A stretch of 64,000 nucleotides of DNA from Ophioderma brevispina (taxonomy: Eukaryota > Echinodermata > Ophiuroidea > Amphilepidida > Ophiodermatidae): positions 81,674-145,673 of the forward strand of contig JAMKCH010088206.1 of assembly GCA_023653785.1 (NCBI GenBank). The letters run 5' to 3'. Below are positions 32,801 to 40,712 of the stretch, in pieces. Within the stretch, counting starts at the first letter, position 1. Each line of letters opens with the position of its first letter. A program made the translations under genes and the position numbers. The notes beneath the pieces are model-generated. The model was not told the origin of the DNA, did not search any database, and saw nothing but the letters and a program-made list of their open reading frames with translations.

Positions 32801-34033
32801 GACGTGTCCTTGTCCCAGGGGAAACACAATCAGGCATGTTATTAATATAAACCAAAAAGGACAAGGACCAATCACTGTACCCTGGGGTACACTGGATATG
32901 ACCTCGGCAGTTGAGGACAAGACACCTTCCAAAAGAACTTGTTGTTTACGTTTTGTTAAAAAATTTTTAATCCAACTATGGAATTTTCCCAGCGATACCA
33001 TAATGCTTAAGTTTCATAAGCAGACGAGTGTGCGGAATGCGATCGAATGCTTTTGAGAAATCTAATAGGACAGCATCGACTTGCTTCCTGTTTTCAAATG
33101 ATTTGGCTAAATCATTGTGGTGAGAACTAATTGGGTATCACACCCCCTCCTTTTTCTGAAACCATGCTGAGAATCATTTAAAATACTGTGCTGGTCAAGA
33201 CGGGACAATAATATGACTAGTGAGAATATGCTCTAAGACTTTGCGGGTGTAAGACTCTAAGGCGGGTTTGTTTTTTGTACCTGGCAATCAGGTAGGATTT
33301 TTTAAATCCTCCTGAGTGTAAACTGATGTGAAATAATTGTTAAGGATGTCAGCTTTATCTTTGGTATTGTTTGTGACCTGATCATTATGTTTCAAGGGAG
33401 GAATACCCCTATTATCAACTCTTTTTCAAGGGAGGAATACCCCTATTATCAACTCTTTTTAGAGGCGCTGTTTGTGTATGGATATGGAGAGTATTTACTG
33501 TAGTTGCTCAAAGTGATCCTCAAAAGAAGAGTCATGTGCTGAAAATGTTTTAAAGAGATTATAGAGAGTCATTGTCAAAAAAAAAAGATTAAAATTCACT
33601 GCAGGCTGGCTTGTTCACTCATCTTTGTAATGTCAAAAGACATTGGTCATTCTGAGGTGCAGTTATCACATAGCTTAATCAGTGTTGCTGAGCTACTGCA
33701 CTGTTGATGCTTTTGGATTACCAAATCATCCATTGTGGACAATTAAAAAGTTTATAGCTGTATTCGTATATGGGCAAAATTTTCTTGTATGCCCATAGCC
33801 AAATGGTTTTGCTTGTAATAGTAGGTTTTAGAAGATAGACAGAATTGTTTCTAATGGCATAAATGCACATCATTTTTACCACCATGTAATTCATGTCACT
33901 AATGTGTACCTGTCTCTATCTTGCTTTTTACAGGGAAGAAAAGAAGAAGGAAAAGGAAAGAGATGAGCTGTGGAAACGTCTCAGCAAACTTGAGATGAAC
34001 AACACTGCCAACAAGACAACTAATGCCAAGTAG
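8739..34033 (+). CDS. PPP2R5E: PP2A B56 (B') regulatory subunit, alpha/epsilon type: last six exons (spliced)
   Basis: B56 subunits are HEAT-repeat proteins that bind the PP2A A/C core and direct the phosphatase to substrates carrying LxxIxE motifs. Six short blocks in order, each beside splice signals, match the C-terminal half of the family: [76 protein letters not shown] and [16 protein letters not shown]. The [13 protein letters not shown] and KEHWN words fit the alpha/epsilon branch better than gamma/delta/beta. Many invertebrates have one gene for that branch, so the E symbol is nominal. The N-terminal half, including the HEAT repeats that form the substrate-motif pocket, was not found in 1-8,738. 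The protein ends in a short charged helix and a Thr/Asn/Lys tail. Small indels in the first three exons look like sequencing error, because splice sites and the last three exons are intact. Confidence 0.93.
9379..9583 (-). CDS. Unidentified open frame, possible terminal exon
   Basis: On the minus strand an open frame of about 68 codons reads [18 protein letters not shown], then [30 protein letters not shown] and LQCLER followed by TAA. It has no ATG. Just upstream (higher coordinates) is a credible acceptor, cttttattctattttaaac followed by attcatcag. The composition (Trp, Cys, Arg, spread polar residues) is unlike translated AT-rich noise. I do not recognise the family. It could be the last exon of a gene nested in the B56 intron, or a fragment of a transposon protein. 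No companion exons were found. Confidence 0.3.
10438..10445 (+). promoter_or_regulatory. TATA-like box upstream of a small ORF
   Basis: TATAAAAG, followed by GC-richer sequence and a 65-codon ORF at 10,615-10,812. The downstream ORF resembles no family I know, so a promoter is only a possibility. Confidence 0.15.
11836..12004. repeat. Tandem duplication, two ~90-bp units
   Basis: The core tagtttctaaaacattttt and ctgcacat...tatgactgt appear at 11,836-11,920 and 11,926-12,004 with small indels. Non-coding. Confidence 0.85.
12305..12374. repeat. Tandem duplication, two ~35-bp units
   Basis: tatatgcaccctttttaatg followed by ttctaatacat occurs twice in a row with one or two base differences. Confidence 0.85.
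12564..12706. mobile_element. Short MITE with ~40-bp TIRs, TA ends
   Basis: The left arm starting cagtgtttgtcataatccat is mirrored by a right arm that, inverted, reads agtatttgtcaaaatccctt. TA dinucleotides border both ends. Size and TA target fit a Tc1/mariner-like MITE. Confidence 0.65.
13076..13313. mobile_element. MITE with TTAACCCC-type TIRs
   Basis: The left end ttaaccccatgagtactctc and the inverse of the right end ttaaacccctcagcactatc match as TIRs. Both arms also contain gattggtcac / gccaatcag motifs in inverse orientation. Non-coding, ~238 bp. Confidence 0.6.
13556..13605 (+). CDS. PPP2R5E: PPP2R5 exon ([16 protein letters not shown])
   Basis: A good acceptor (ttcatttcttgcag) ends at 13,555 and a donor gtaagc begins at 13,606. 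The frame reads [16 protein letters not shown], nearly invariant among B56 alpha/epsilon proteins. The exon is 50 nt where 51 is expected. Its end, AAAAAAG/gtaag, lacks one base of the Glu codon normally found before the VMFLGE of the next exon. A dropped G in a purine run is the simplest explanation. Confidence 0.9.
15020..16900. mobile_element. Dispersed repeat element carrying a satellite array (copy 1)
   Basis: The head (15,020-15,290) matches 24,680-24,980: tttgacctcaa...attattgat, tttgtttat, tgatttataagctaaaa, ctgatcccttgtc. The tail (16,515-16,620) matches 25,620-25,740: tatccacaagtcatt, gtaatggcttgyggtggt, gatacgacgcctcctaac. Between them copy 1 has a 215-bp-period array, and after the tail a ~155-bp unit is duplicated (16,583-16,736 and 16,737-16,900). 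No terminal inverted repeats or coding sequence were seen, so the class is unknown. A non-autonomous Helitron or another satellite-carrying element is conceivable. Confidence 0.65.
15290..16534. repeat. Satellite-like array, six units of ~210-235 bp
   Basis: The near-invariant block ggcttccgaccagtgacgta plus gcaaagatatggaggttaag and atgtcatgca recurs at about 15,344, 15,564, 15,775, 15,990, 16,225 and 16,453. The rest of each unit (ctgatccctcgtcactt, ccacaagtcc, ttcatatttaatgtt) varies by many small indels. The ~50-bp core is far better conserved than the flanks. Confidence 0.95.
17101..17219 (+). CDS. PPP2R5E: PPP2R5 exon ([12 protein letters not shown]...)
   Basis: The acceptor tttttatag ends at 17,100. 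The first frame gives [12 protein letters not shown]. After one missing base at about 17,137 it resumes as [14 protein letters not shown], then needs small shifts near 17,180 and 17,211 to give QLDRCVTSP and a terminal FQ before the donor. The donor reads CCAGTAAGC, with one G where CAG/GTAAGC needs two. The indels cluster in homopolymers or short dinucleotides, and the amino acids between them are conserved. That favours base-calling error over loss of function, although a pseudogene cannot be excluded for this exon alone. Confidence 0.85.
18819..19002. mobile_element. Near-perfect 184-bp palindrome (fold-back element)
   Basis: The left arm gagaataaaggtatgatttt, gggaatcggtactctcttta, cgacgaattgaac is mirrored by the right arm ending attatactttattctc. 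The inner part (ggcgacacattatttt / aaaataatggtatcgcc) also pairs, down to a centre at actcggcctacggcctcg near 18,910. Almost the entire length can form one hairpin with a tiny loop. No coding sequence. It is probably a fold-back MITE. Confidence 0.85.
19312..19453. mobile_element. Palindromic MITE, TAGGTTAATAA ends
   Basis: The ends taggttaataattgc and gcagttattaaccta are inverted, as are the inner blocks gaatgggacaaaat / tttgtcccattttg and the central gattttgat / atcaaaatc. Total about 142 bp. Confidence 0.75.
19808..20139. mobile_element. Double palindromic MITE, GTTTAAAC-type TIRs
   Basis: Two tandem hairpin units (about 19,808-19,965 and 19,965-20,139) each contain cccaggtttaaaccaggtta on the left and the inverse taaycctggtttaaaccy on the right, with cctttttt...aaaggtcca inside. 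The outer ends ggtattct and agaatacc are inverted. Related ends occur at 40,486-40,712, and more distantly at 44,192-44,438. Confidence 0.75.
21815..21938 (+). CDS. PPP2R5E: PPP2R5 exon (AERALYFW...SKEHWNQ)
   Basis: The acceptor tgtgtttttcag ends at 21,814 and the donor gtaagt starts at 21,939. The frame is fully open and gives [19 protein letters not shown] and [18 protein letters not shown], with the first G of the Val codon shared with or lost at the junction. Relatives have WNNEY where this reads WNKY, an in-frame loss of one residue that may be real or a three-base error. The exon ends in phase 2 (CA), completed as a Gln codon by the next exon. Confidence 0.95.
22391..22684. mobile_element. 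MITE, TIR family AGGGTGT-TTGA (copy 2)
   Basis: agagggtgttttgaaagcca and catgttagtacttaagg correspond to the copy at 3,480-3,751. The right end attcaattacctataccctg mirrors the left with more divergence. Confidence 0.7.
24168..24519. mobile_element. MITE with GGGGCAATCTACACGG TIRs
   Basis: Left ggggcaatctacacggcagc and right inverse ggggcaatctacacggagca form the TIRs, flanked by ATT on both sides (possibly a 3-bp duplication). Subterminal blocks are packed with ggatctggatc / gatccagatc repeats on both arms, and inner ttacgcgtaaagt / actttacgc also pair. Non-coding, 352 bp. Confidence 0.8.
24655..25740. mobile_element. Dispersed repeat element (copy 2, without the satellite array)
   Basis: Head and tail match 15,020-15,290 and 16,515-16,620, but the ggcttccgaccagtgacg array is absent. 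Instead, 25,395-25,620 carries a different unit (cttggtgacaataa, gcaagagtgtcaa, gaggtcaa) that reappears at 26,080-26,400 beyond the SINE. Confidence 0.6.
25745..26075 (-). mobile_element. tRNA-derived SINE
   Basis: The minus-strand head (26,075 to 25,997) has tRNA architecture: an A-box-like ggcctagctgttagggtg and a perfect B box, gggttcgaatcccgg. The body continues with ggggaagttaagccgtcggt and cccgtgtacagag. The anticodon loop lacks the canonical T33, as expected of a degenerate SINE head and not a working tRNA gene. The 3' end near 25,745 is approximate and no target duplication was identified. Confidence 0.75.
26112..26260. mobile_element. TA-flanked MITE, TIR ACTCTGG(G)TCATAATTTC
   Basis: The left arm tatactctggttcataattt and right arm aaattatgacccagagtata are inverted, about 27 bp each, with TA at both borders. 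The 149-bp interior is GC-rich and non-coding. It is inserted in the repeat unit at 26.08-26.40 kb. It fits a Tc1/mariner-like MITE. Confidence 0.75.
27210..27311 (+). CDS. PPP2R5E: PPP2R5 exon ([17 protein letters not shown]...)
   Basis: The acceptor cttttcattacag ends at 27,209 and the donor gtaagt starts at 27,312. The 102-nt exon is intact and reads [17 protein letters not shown], then [17 protein letters not shown], the last conserved HEAT helices of B56. The phase (1 nt in, 2 nt out) agrees with both neighbours. Confidence 0.97.
27733..28530. repeat. GGTCA-rich dispersed repeat with internal tandem units
   Basis: It begins with a small hairpin, tggtcccccgccaaggggga, then (TG)n. Two ~175-bp units follow (27,795-28,085), each holding gggtcaaaggtcaaatg. 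Then come almost four ~107-bp units (28,108, 28,216, 28,322, 28,430) with ggttgtatggtcatgaaact, caaggtcatttcaaggtcat and gtcatccaaggtcaaa. The 132-codon frame across it is a by-product of the repeat; the unit length is not a stable multiple of three. Confidence 0.85.
28574..29309 (-). mobile_element. TTAA-flanked TIR transposon with a THAP exon (Kolobok-like, non-autonomous)
   Basis: TTAA stands at 28,570-28,573 and 29,310-29,313. The element ends are aggtccatggaca on the left and its exact inverse on the right (13 bp). The 736-bp interior contains one recognisable minus-strand exon encoding a THAP-type zinc finger start. TTAA target duplications, RR-starting TIRs and a THAP domain are the known combination of the Kolobok superfamily. 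The interior is too short for a full transposase, so this is an internally deleted derivative. Confidence 0.65.
28818..28959 (-). pseudogene. THAP-type zinc finger, first exon fragment
   Basis: From an ATG at 28,959 the minus strand reads [20 protein letters not shown], then [20 protein letters not shown] and VRLAHV. It ends at a splice donor, CACGTGT/gtgagt. The early C-x4-C pair, the FKFP motif and the spacing match the first half of a C2CH THAP DNA-binding domain. The second half (the C-x2-H pair) should lie in a following exon, and none is visible in the 240 bp left inside the element. A start 10 codons earlier (28,989) is possible. THAP domains occur in P and Kolobok transposases and in derived host genes. 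Confidence 0.65.
30308..31265. mobile_element. TIR transposon with TTTCGCG-repeat ends, non-autonomous
   Basis: The left end tactgtaaaacactttaatt plus tcgcggg and the right end inverse tactgtaaaaacacttaatt plus tcgcgagg form TIRs. Both arms hold four or five TTTCGCG / CGCGAAAT motifs over about 90 bp. TA flanks each end. The ~780-bp interior has no recognisable transposase. Confidence 0.8.
32445..32864 (-). pseudogene. Reverse transcriptase catalytic and thumb region
   Basis: A 139-residue open frame contains [14 protein letters not shown] (the conserved [Y/F]ADD box), [20 protein letters not shown] and [18 protein letters not shown], continuing to VIGVIRRNF. This is the standard order for CR1/L2/Jockey-group reverse transcriptases. 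It belongs to the fragmented LINE at 32.0-33.5 kb. The preceding [10 protein letters not shown] block lies in another frame (32,765-33,001) and the C-terminal block in a third (32,039-32,356). No active protein can be made from this locus as read. Confidence 0.9.
33390..33460. repeat. Exact 35-bp tandem duplication
   Basis: ttcaagggaggaatacccct attatcaactcttt occurs twice back to back inside the LINE fragment, with no differences. It may be a recent slippage or an assembly artefact. Confidence 0.9.
33934..34033 (+). CDS. PPP2R5E: PPP2R5 terminal coding exon with stop
   Basis: The acceptor ttgctttttacag ends at 33,933. The exon completes the Lys codon from the previous exon and reads [19 protein letters not shown], then [13 protein letters not shown], and stops at TAG 34,031-34,033. 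The Lys/Glu-rich helix is typical of B56 C-termini. The tail after it is short and divergent. The frame is intact. Confidence 0.96.
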
Positions 34034-34183
34034 AGGATCTGTGCAAAATGCGTGCTGCCTCCGGTCACGGCACTCACAGTGCCCTGTCTTGTAGCAGTGC
34101 CCTCCTTCCCTCACTATGTGCCACATCGGGTTGCGGCGGCTTCACTCCTGTTTTCACCACGATGCCGTTCACACGCCAATAAA
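34034..34183 (+). promoter_or_regulatory. Proximal 3' UTR and AATAAA polyadenylation signal of PPP2R5
   Basis: An AATAAA lies at 34,178-34,183, 145 nt after the stop codon, followed by T/GT-rich sequence (gatgtttag, ttttaattt). This is a plausible proximal poly(A) site. Further AATAAA motifs occur downstream (for example 45,793-45,798, followed by tgatgtgg), so a longer 3' UTR is possible. Confidence 0.5.
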
Positions 34184-35200
34184 GCTTCTATGATGTTTAG
34201 TACCCCTATTTTAATTTATGATGATTTGATAATGCTATTTTGCCTAGGTCATATTAAGTCTGCTTCCTGAGCACCGACTGTGAAGCCATCGCAATTTTCG
34301 CGGAGGATTTTTTGCACAGATATCCCCGAGCCAGGCCCATGTGCTGTATGTACACTTATAAAAACACAGAGGGAAGTCCCAATGTAGCTCAGTCAAAAAA
34401 ATGTCGCATGCAAACGTACAGCTCCTTTCAATAGTGTGTGTGTTTCATCTGGAGTTTGTGGCCTGCTATGCATTTCAAGAAGCCATGTCTGGCACACTAT
34501 TGGCTGAACTGCCTGCCTTTGTGTCTGCTTTGAGTCAAACACAGCCGGAATTATGTATCTGGGAATATCCTAGCAGATAGTGACTGTCCAAAAAAAATCT
34601 GTCGATATTTGTGCTCTGAGCTGTAGATTTTTTGCCATTGTGTAGTCCAAATTGAGTGCAATCAATCCTGTTGTGCAGACCGACGAGAGAGCGTGAGAGA
34701 GAAAGACAATGCATGAGGTTGTACCAGAGATTGTCAAGTTGAAGAGTGGGATATCAATTACTTGTGAGATATTGTGAGAAAGCGTGTGTGTCTGTGTGCG
34801 AGTCAAACAAATTAAATATATGAAATGAGTGGTCATTATATTGGAGTGGTTTCAGGAAATATACAAAAGTGGCAAGACTTGGCTTGCCGGTAATTCGTAT
34901 TGAGATAAATACTAATCCTAAGTGCAGTCTTGGACTGACTGATATAGCTGCCAAAGTTTGTTTTATATAGCAGAGAAAATTTATTTCAACCACGCTATCG
35001 TGTACCTCTCTCTTTTAATAATTATAAAAGCTTTAAGCAGATCACTGTTAAAACATCCCCCAGTGCAGTATATGGTTTGACTATTAAAATGGAACTATGT
35101 ATGTGTGCACACAGTTTTTTTAAACAGCATCAAGGCATGACATATATGACATTTGCCCATAAAATGAGGACAAAGAATTAATGTAAGAATGCCAAAAAAA

Positions 35201-35429
35201 TTGTTTCCAGTGGGTAGCCCAAAAGCCAAAATGCAAAATAGTTTTTATTTCTCTGTTTTCCCGCTGAATCACATATGCCTACAGAATTAGCCAAAATTGT
35301 GCAATTGGGCATGGCTACAATAATAAAAGTCATATTTTATTGCTAAAATGTTGTTCTTGGTATTTCTCATAACAAAATAAAGATTTACTGAAAAATCTTG
35401 CAAATTAAAGTGCAGCCCACTGGAAACAA
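35201..35429. mobile_element. MITE with TTGTTTCCAGTGGG TIRs
   Basis: Left ttgtttccagtgggtagccc and right gcagcccactggaaacaa are inverted, about 18 bp each. The interior is AT-rich and non-coding. Confidence 0.65.
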
Positions 35430-37042
35430 AGCTTTTGTAAGCCTTACAATAAGTAATTGACTCTGTGGTACATGTGGACTGTTATGACAGTCTTCCAGCA
35501 TGAAAGTAGAACTATTTTTGTTTTGCTTAAAGGTGCAATGAGAGATTTCACATATCAGGTGTCCCCAAAAATCAAAAGTACTTATTTGTGCCCTGATGTA
35601 AAGCTTTCGCATCAAAAATATCCCCATCTGAAAGGATTAAGTTGAGAAATGTTTCTTGGTACAAAAATTTTGAAATTTCTAATTTTGTGTAGGAGCAAAT
35701 ACGAAATTCAGCCTATAATTTATATTGAATATAAGCAAATCAAAATCACATTTTTCTCTTTTAAGACATTTATGTAGCCAAATACAAGGTAAGAAATCTA
35801 TTGAGTGTCTAATCTATATGAAATTACTATTATGACACAATATTTGGGTGCCTCAAAATCTCTTCTTGCACCTTAAGTTCATTTTGAAATGGGTAATATG
35901 TGTTCTGAGCTCTGTAGTAATGTTATTACTTGGAATAGTAAATTTAATGGAGAACCGAAATGTGGGATCACACTGTGATGATGCACTGTGTAATGCTTCT
36001 CATTGGGTAACCTTAGAATCTGTCATATGAACTAATTTAATATGTCAAACTTTGCCTGGTTTTGTGGGAATAGGGGTCCTCTTTGTCAGTTTAATGGGAG
36101 TAAAATCTGTCTGGTTCCTTACATGCAGTGGTAGTACATCATTTTTTGCCACTTAGCATCAACTTGAGGTCTGATGCATCAGTGACATTGGAGGAGCTAG
36201 CAAGATGTTTGCGAGATGCTTTTTGCGATGATCCTGCATACATGTTGCAGCGTAAACAAACATCTGTGGTGCCTTCTGTTGTCTGCGTGCTAAATGGTAA
36301 GAGGTCACTGTAGACACATCAGCCCAGCTGTGCGTGCATTTCATAGAAGAATATGAGTGTTAAGTGCCTGCAGCTCACAGGTGCCCAGAAAAGTTTGGGA
36401 GTGTGACATACTGGATTTTGTTACAAATCAGTTAACTGCTCTGCAACAGGAAGCGACTTTTAAGGATAGGAACCAAAATGGTCGTGTCATAACAGTATCA
36501 TTGTCAGGAATTTGTGTTACTATTACAAGTGAACTGACTATCGGAATAACATACACAGGGTTTTATGACCGTGAAATTTTCAGTTGTGATGGTCAAATTG
36601 ATATTTTGTACACCCCACTCAAAAGCTTACTGTTGCTCAGCTTATTGTGGACCTATGCAGGCTGGTTTTGCAAATTGCTGGAGGCAGACACTTTTTTCTT
36701 CTCAAATTATTTTGCTTGATATCATGACTTGCCATAAGGTTAACTGGTGGGGACTTGGATCACAGATCCAAATTTGATTGTAACCCCGCTTATGGCCGAC
36801 TTTTTTGCAGGGGTGCCAGCCTGGTTTTGAATAGTGAATAAAATTTCAGTCAGTGGTTAAAAATGTCCTGTTCACAAGGCAAGGCGCCGATTTAGCATGA
36901 AATTGTTCTTCTGTGGGGCACTCTTCCCCCATTCCCCACTGGCTGTGGCCTTCCTTAACAGTAGAATCTCACCCAAATGATCATGTTTGCATAAATGTAG
37001 GATGTTTTAGCAGACAGCACTAGGCCTAGGGTTTTTGCCTTG

Positions 37043-37128
37043 GTCTCCTGTGTTTTGTGTGTTTTCTGTCTTCCCCTTGGTATCGTCTCATGTGTCTTGT
37101 TTTTGTGTGTTTTCTGTCTTCCCCTTGG
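37043..37128. repeat. Tandem duplication, two ~43-bp units
   Basis: Two adjacent units share tgtgtgttttctgtcttccc and cttgg, each preceded by gtctc(c/a)tgtg. Confidence 0.9.
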
Positions 37129-37249
37129 AATATGGAATTCTTTTGTTTGTGGATCAATCAAAAGAATTCCACATTTCATTGCATATGGCATTTAAATCTC
37201 CCTGGTATCTTGACACTTGTACACCGATGAAAATACTTCAAAGGGATGG

Positions 37250-37515
37250 CCCGATTTAAGTATGTAAAGTTTTCATCTTGATAGAAGGGCATTCACCCCA
37301 AAACCCCATCTGTAAAGGTTTGCACCAATATTTCAAACCGTTTTGACATGAGAGCTAAAAATGTGAATTAAAGCCCTGGAGAGTACCGAGTACATTATGG
37401 TCGATTAAAATGGGGCACATTTTCGCTCATAACTTCTAAACCAAACAGTAGTAGCTTTCTTCAGATACCAAAATTTTGACCACTTCCGCTAAAATCTGGG
37501 GTTCTGGGGATGAGG
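37250..37515 (+). repeat. Dispersed repeat (copy 1 of 2)
   Basis: gttttcatcttgatagaagg, tttcttcagataccaaaatt and tgagagctaaaaat match the reverse complement of 57,520-57,815. Short diverged copy, no coding content. Confidence 0.7.
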
Positions 37516-37915
37516 CTATAGCAATCGGACCATGGCCATTTAAACAAGAGAGCATTAAATGTGAGCTAGCATCTGGCTGGATGGTATATGTTACAACTTT
37601 TATGTAACCAGGAAAATAATGGTTGTACAAAATTTGGACATGAATCCTGTATGCTTTAACGTTATGCTGGATCAGATGAGGTAAAGTCATTTGCATTATG
37701 AGTGGTATGAATTTGATATGCTTGACAATATACCATAGACAGTTTTCTGGATTGACTTCAAGAAAATGCAGTAGTTTTCAAGGTTCATCATCCTTAAGCT
37801 CAGTAGATCGTCAAGTTGCTCAGTTGTTTTATCACTCAAACCATATGCAGTAAAATGACAGATTTTGTCTTGTCTTTGTCCGAGAGTGACACAACAGCTG
37901 AATAACTATGTATGT

Positions 37916-38157
37916 TTAAAGGGGCATTTTATGATCCACATCCTCACCCCACCCCAACTCACCTAAAAGTTTCAGACTATATAATCTGAGCCATTGGCTT
38001 ATGTATCATACATGTTCCTAATCATATATGCTAATTTTTTAATTTGCACATACCACGAAAACTCACCATCAGGTTCAAGGAATTGAGCTTTTTGTTGAGG
38101 ATATATGTTGAATCATAAACAAAACGAGGTTGCTAGGATCAAGAAATGTACCTTTAA
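37916..38157. mobile_element. TTAA/AGG-type MITE (family 2, copy 1)
   Basis: TTAA-aggggcattttatgatccac on the left and gtacct-TTAA on the right. The interior, including tgctaggatcaagaaatg near the right end, is matched by the copy at 61,719-61,990, and the left end by 43,780-43,828 in inverse. TTAA borders and AGG ends fit a Kolobok-like or piggyBac-like MITE. Confidence 0.6.
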
Positions 38158-38204
38158 CACACAGTAATCACCATGGTTCAGCGCCCTTGCACCTAGAGGT
38201 GGGT

Positions 38205-38249
38205 CAGATGTCATGACCTGTGACCTTAGCAACGAGGTCATGACATCTG
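38205..38249. repeat. 15-bp perfect inverted repeat (hairpin)
   Basis: cagatgtcatgacct and aggtcatgacatctg flank a 15-nt spacer that also contains tgacctt. No transposon ends were found around it. Confidence 0.9.
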
Positions 38250-40485
38250 GTGTCTTGTGTTTCATCACAAAAATTATCGCCACTTGATCCGACCTTTGGG
38301 CTGTTAAATCTGCTGAATCTTCCTAAAATGTCGAACGTTGAGAAGTGATGCATGTTTCCCCAAAAGATGTGTTTGAAGAATTGTTGCAATAAGTGTAGTC
38401 CATGATTCTTTAAAGACCGGTTGATACCAATGTTTATGGACCAGCATGCAGATGATGTACTGGTGGTCTCACAAGACTGGCTAAGGGATGTTAGAAATGT
38501 ATGTGTAAAGTGTCAACTTCTGCTCTGTCTAGCTAGACCTGTAAAAAATAGTAATAATTTTGTATTCAGAATGCAACTGTTGAGTGAGAGAAGAGCGCAT
38601 GCAGTATTCCTTGCCATTTACTTTTGAGCGACTGGATTATGACCAAGAACTTGGCAAAGTGTTTGGTTTTGGTGACGCATACTTATTCAGTGAAATGTTG
38701 GGATGACTGTGTCAGAAATCCTAAATCGCCAGCCAACTGGGAAAGAACCCCCGAAAGATGCTGCTTTATCGATCCCAGCAACCCAGATAAGAACAATACC
38801 TCATGATGTTATATTTTCAGGTGTTAACATTGCCACGTTTTAGCTTCCTCCAAAAAAAAAAATTTATGAAATTAAAAAAAATAGCATGTAGATTCAACCT
38901 TTACCTTCACCCGTGAATTTTTTTCCACTTCTGTTAGAAAGGGGTCTGTTTAATGGTTAATTTGTTGAGAGGTACTTTCCCCAAATCAAAATCCTGCAAT
39001 ATGTGATGCAATATTGACACTGCTTTAATCATTGATTTGGTAATGAAACCGGTTTTTCCTTTATGGCACATCCCTCCTCTTCGTGATTTGGCCCATAGAT
39101 CATTTAATGTCATTGGTAACAAATACACTTGGGTGCTCATTTGCAGTGATGTGATTTCATTATATATGCCTGAAGCTTTTGTGTATATTATAACACTAAT
39201 AAGTCATTAGCAGCATTATTGAAAGGGCTAAACAACTCCAATACTGTTTATTATTCAGTGTGAGTATTGTTTCTGAGTGACTGTTATAAATCTGTACAAG
39301 TGAAGGGTAAAATATGGGATTATTTGGATTGTAAAAAAAACCAGCTTGTCGTAAGTGGTGCATATCATCACACTCATATGAATATATGAATTGGCCTTAA
39401 CTTAAAATACAGCATAAATCAGAATATCGCTACACCTGATGGTGTATAACATATTCCTGGTGGACACTGAGGTGGACGAGCCTCATTCAATATAGCAACT
39501 CGCCCAAATGAATCCAAATAGATTACAGAAGTGCAGATTGCAAACCACAAACTTGATTTGGGTGCTTTGATGTATGTTCATGGGGGTTACCATGTCCCAA
39601 TTTTGACCTTGTCCTCATCCATTATTTAGAAATTAAAATCAGCCCTTATAGTGGAATTGATTCTTCAACTCCAACGCTTTTGGAGTAAGAACATTTTGCT
39701 TGATAACGTGTAAAAAATTTAGGATTTTTGTAAAGATTTTACATATTAAACCAATGAAGATGTCTAAATTTGGGCTTTCTTGGCCACCACTGCCTGCTGG
39801 TGGATGTGATCTGAGAATTGAGACCCGTCTGTTAAAAAATCTGTCACGGCACCTTTGGGTGTTGGAGATTGTCCGATTTATGCTGGATATGTAGCTAAGG
39901 CTATTAGTTTGTTTGCAGGACTCGCAACAATATGTACAGGATTTGGGATTAAATCTGGATAGTATTTTAGTTGTTATCAATGAGAATTTTTATGGAAACT
40001 AGCCATACCCCTTTGCATAGTTTTTATCAAGGTGCTTTTGTAAATGCGGATTGCACAAACAGCAATTGACATATTGGTTTGTGCTTGACATGAAAACGAT
40101 GGGACTTGACTTAATGTGTGACTTTGGCCTTCTGTACTTATCTCTCTGCCTGAGTTTTGATCACCTGTTGGACAGTGGTACTGGATTAACAAAAAGAAAT
40201 GTCTGATATTGAGGTGATCTCAATACCACTTTACGGTGATTAATACCAAGGTCCAAACTGTTTCATACCAATATTATTAAGTATATTTATTTGACTGTAA
40301 ATGGTTTTGAGTTTGTCCTGGAGTAGATATTGGACATACTGTGTGATCTAGTGTGCTATTCTATTGTTATTGATTATTTATATAAAATATTGGGCTTTCT
40401 TTTAGTTTAGGCGGGTTGGGTATGGTATGATTTCTGCGACTTGTATTGTATACCCTGAAATGCACTGCAGTCTATGCTGGTATTC

Positions 40486-40712
40486 TGAAAGGGAGTCTAA
40501 CTTTAGTCCTGGGTTTAAAAACCAGGGCTAGTCCTAATAAGTGACCTTTTTTCTTTCAAAAATATTGTTAAAGTTAAATTAACAGGTGAGAAAATCCCTC
40601 ATGGATGGCCATTCTTGCACATCCAGAGTAGTATGTTGGAAGCAAAAAAGGTCCACCCTTGTAGGACTAACCCTGGTTTAAACCCAGGTCTAAAGTTTAG
40701 ACTCCCTTTCAT
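40486..40712. mobile_element. MITE with internally palindromic TIRs (GAAAGGGAGTCTAA)
   Basis: Left tgaaagggagtctaacttta plus gtcctgggttt, right inverse atgaaagggagtctaaactt plus tagacctgggttt. Within each arm, gtttaaa / ccaggg forms a secondary hairpin. ggtccacccttgtaggacta is shared with the element at 19,808-20,139. Confidence 0.75.

Larger units (their letters stand above)
32000..33480 (-). mobile_element. Non-LTR retrotransposon fragment (CR1/L2-like), 5'-truncated
   Basis: Read on the minus strand from 33,440 downwards, the pieces follow the order of a LINE ORF2: [16 protein letters not shown], then CDTQLVL and [13 protein letters not shown], the RT block [13 protein letters not shown], the catalytic-type block FADDALIY (FADD box), [25 protein letters not shown] and the C-terminal [13 protein letters not shown]. 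Frameshifts and stops separate the blocks. A 35-bp exact duplication at 33,390-33,460 breaks the 5' part. Confidence 0.9.
27312..33933 (+). other. PPP2R5 last intron
   Basis: The largest intron seen. It carries the GGTCA-rich repeat, the THAP-exon element, the TTTCGCG TIR element and a minus-strand non-LTR fragment. The segments 29.3-30.3 kb and 31.3-32.0 kb hold nothing recognisable, apart from a short TG/GGGTGGGT-rich patch near 30,000-30,050. Confidence 0.8.

Noticed and set aside
36357..36719. 120-codon ORF in the 3' flank
   Set aside because: AT-rich composition, no domain, no splice context or conservation evidence; consistent with chance.
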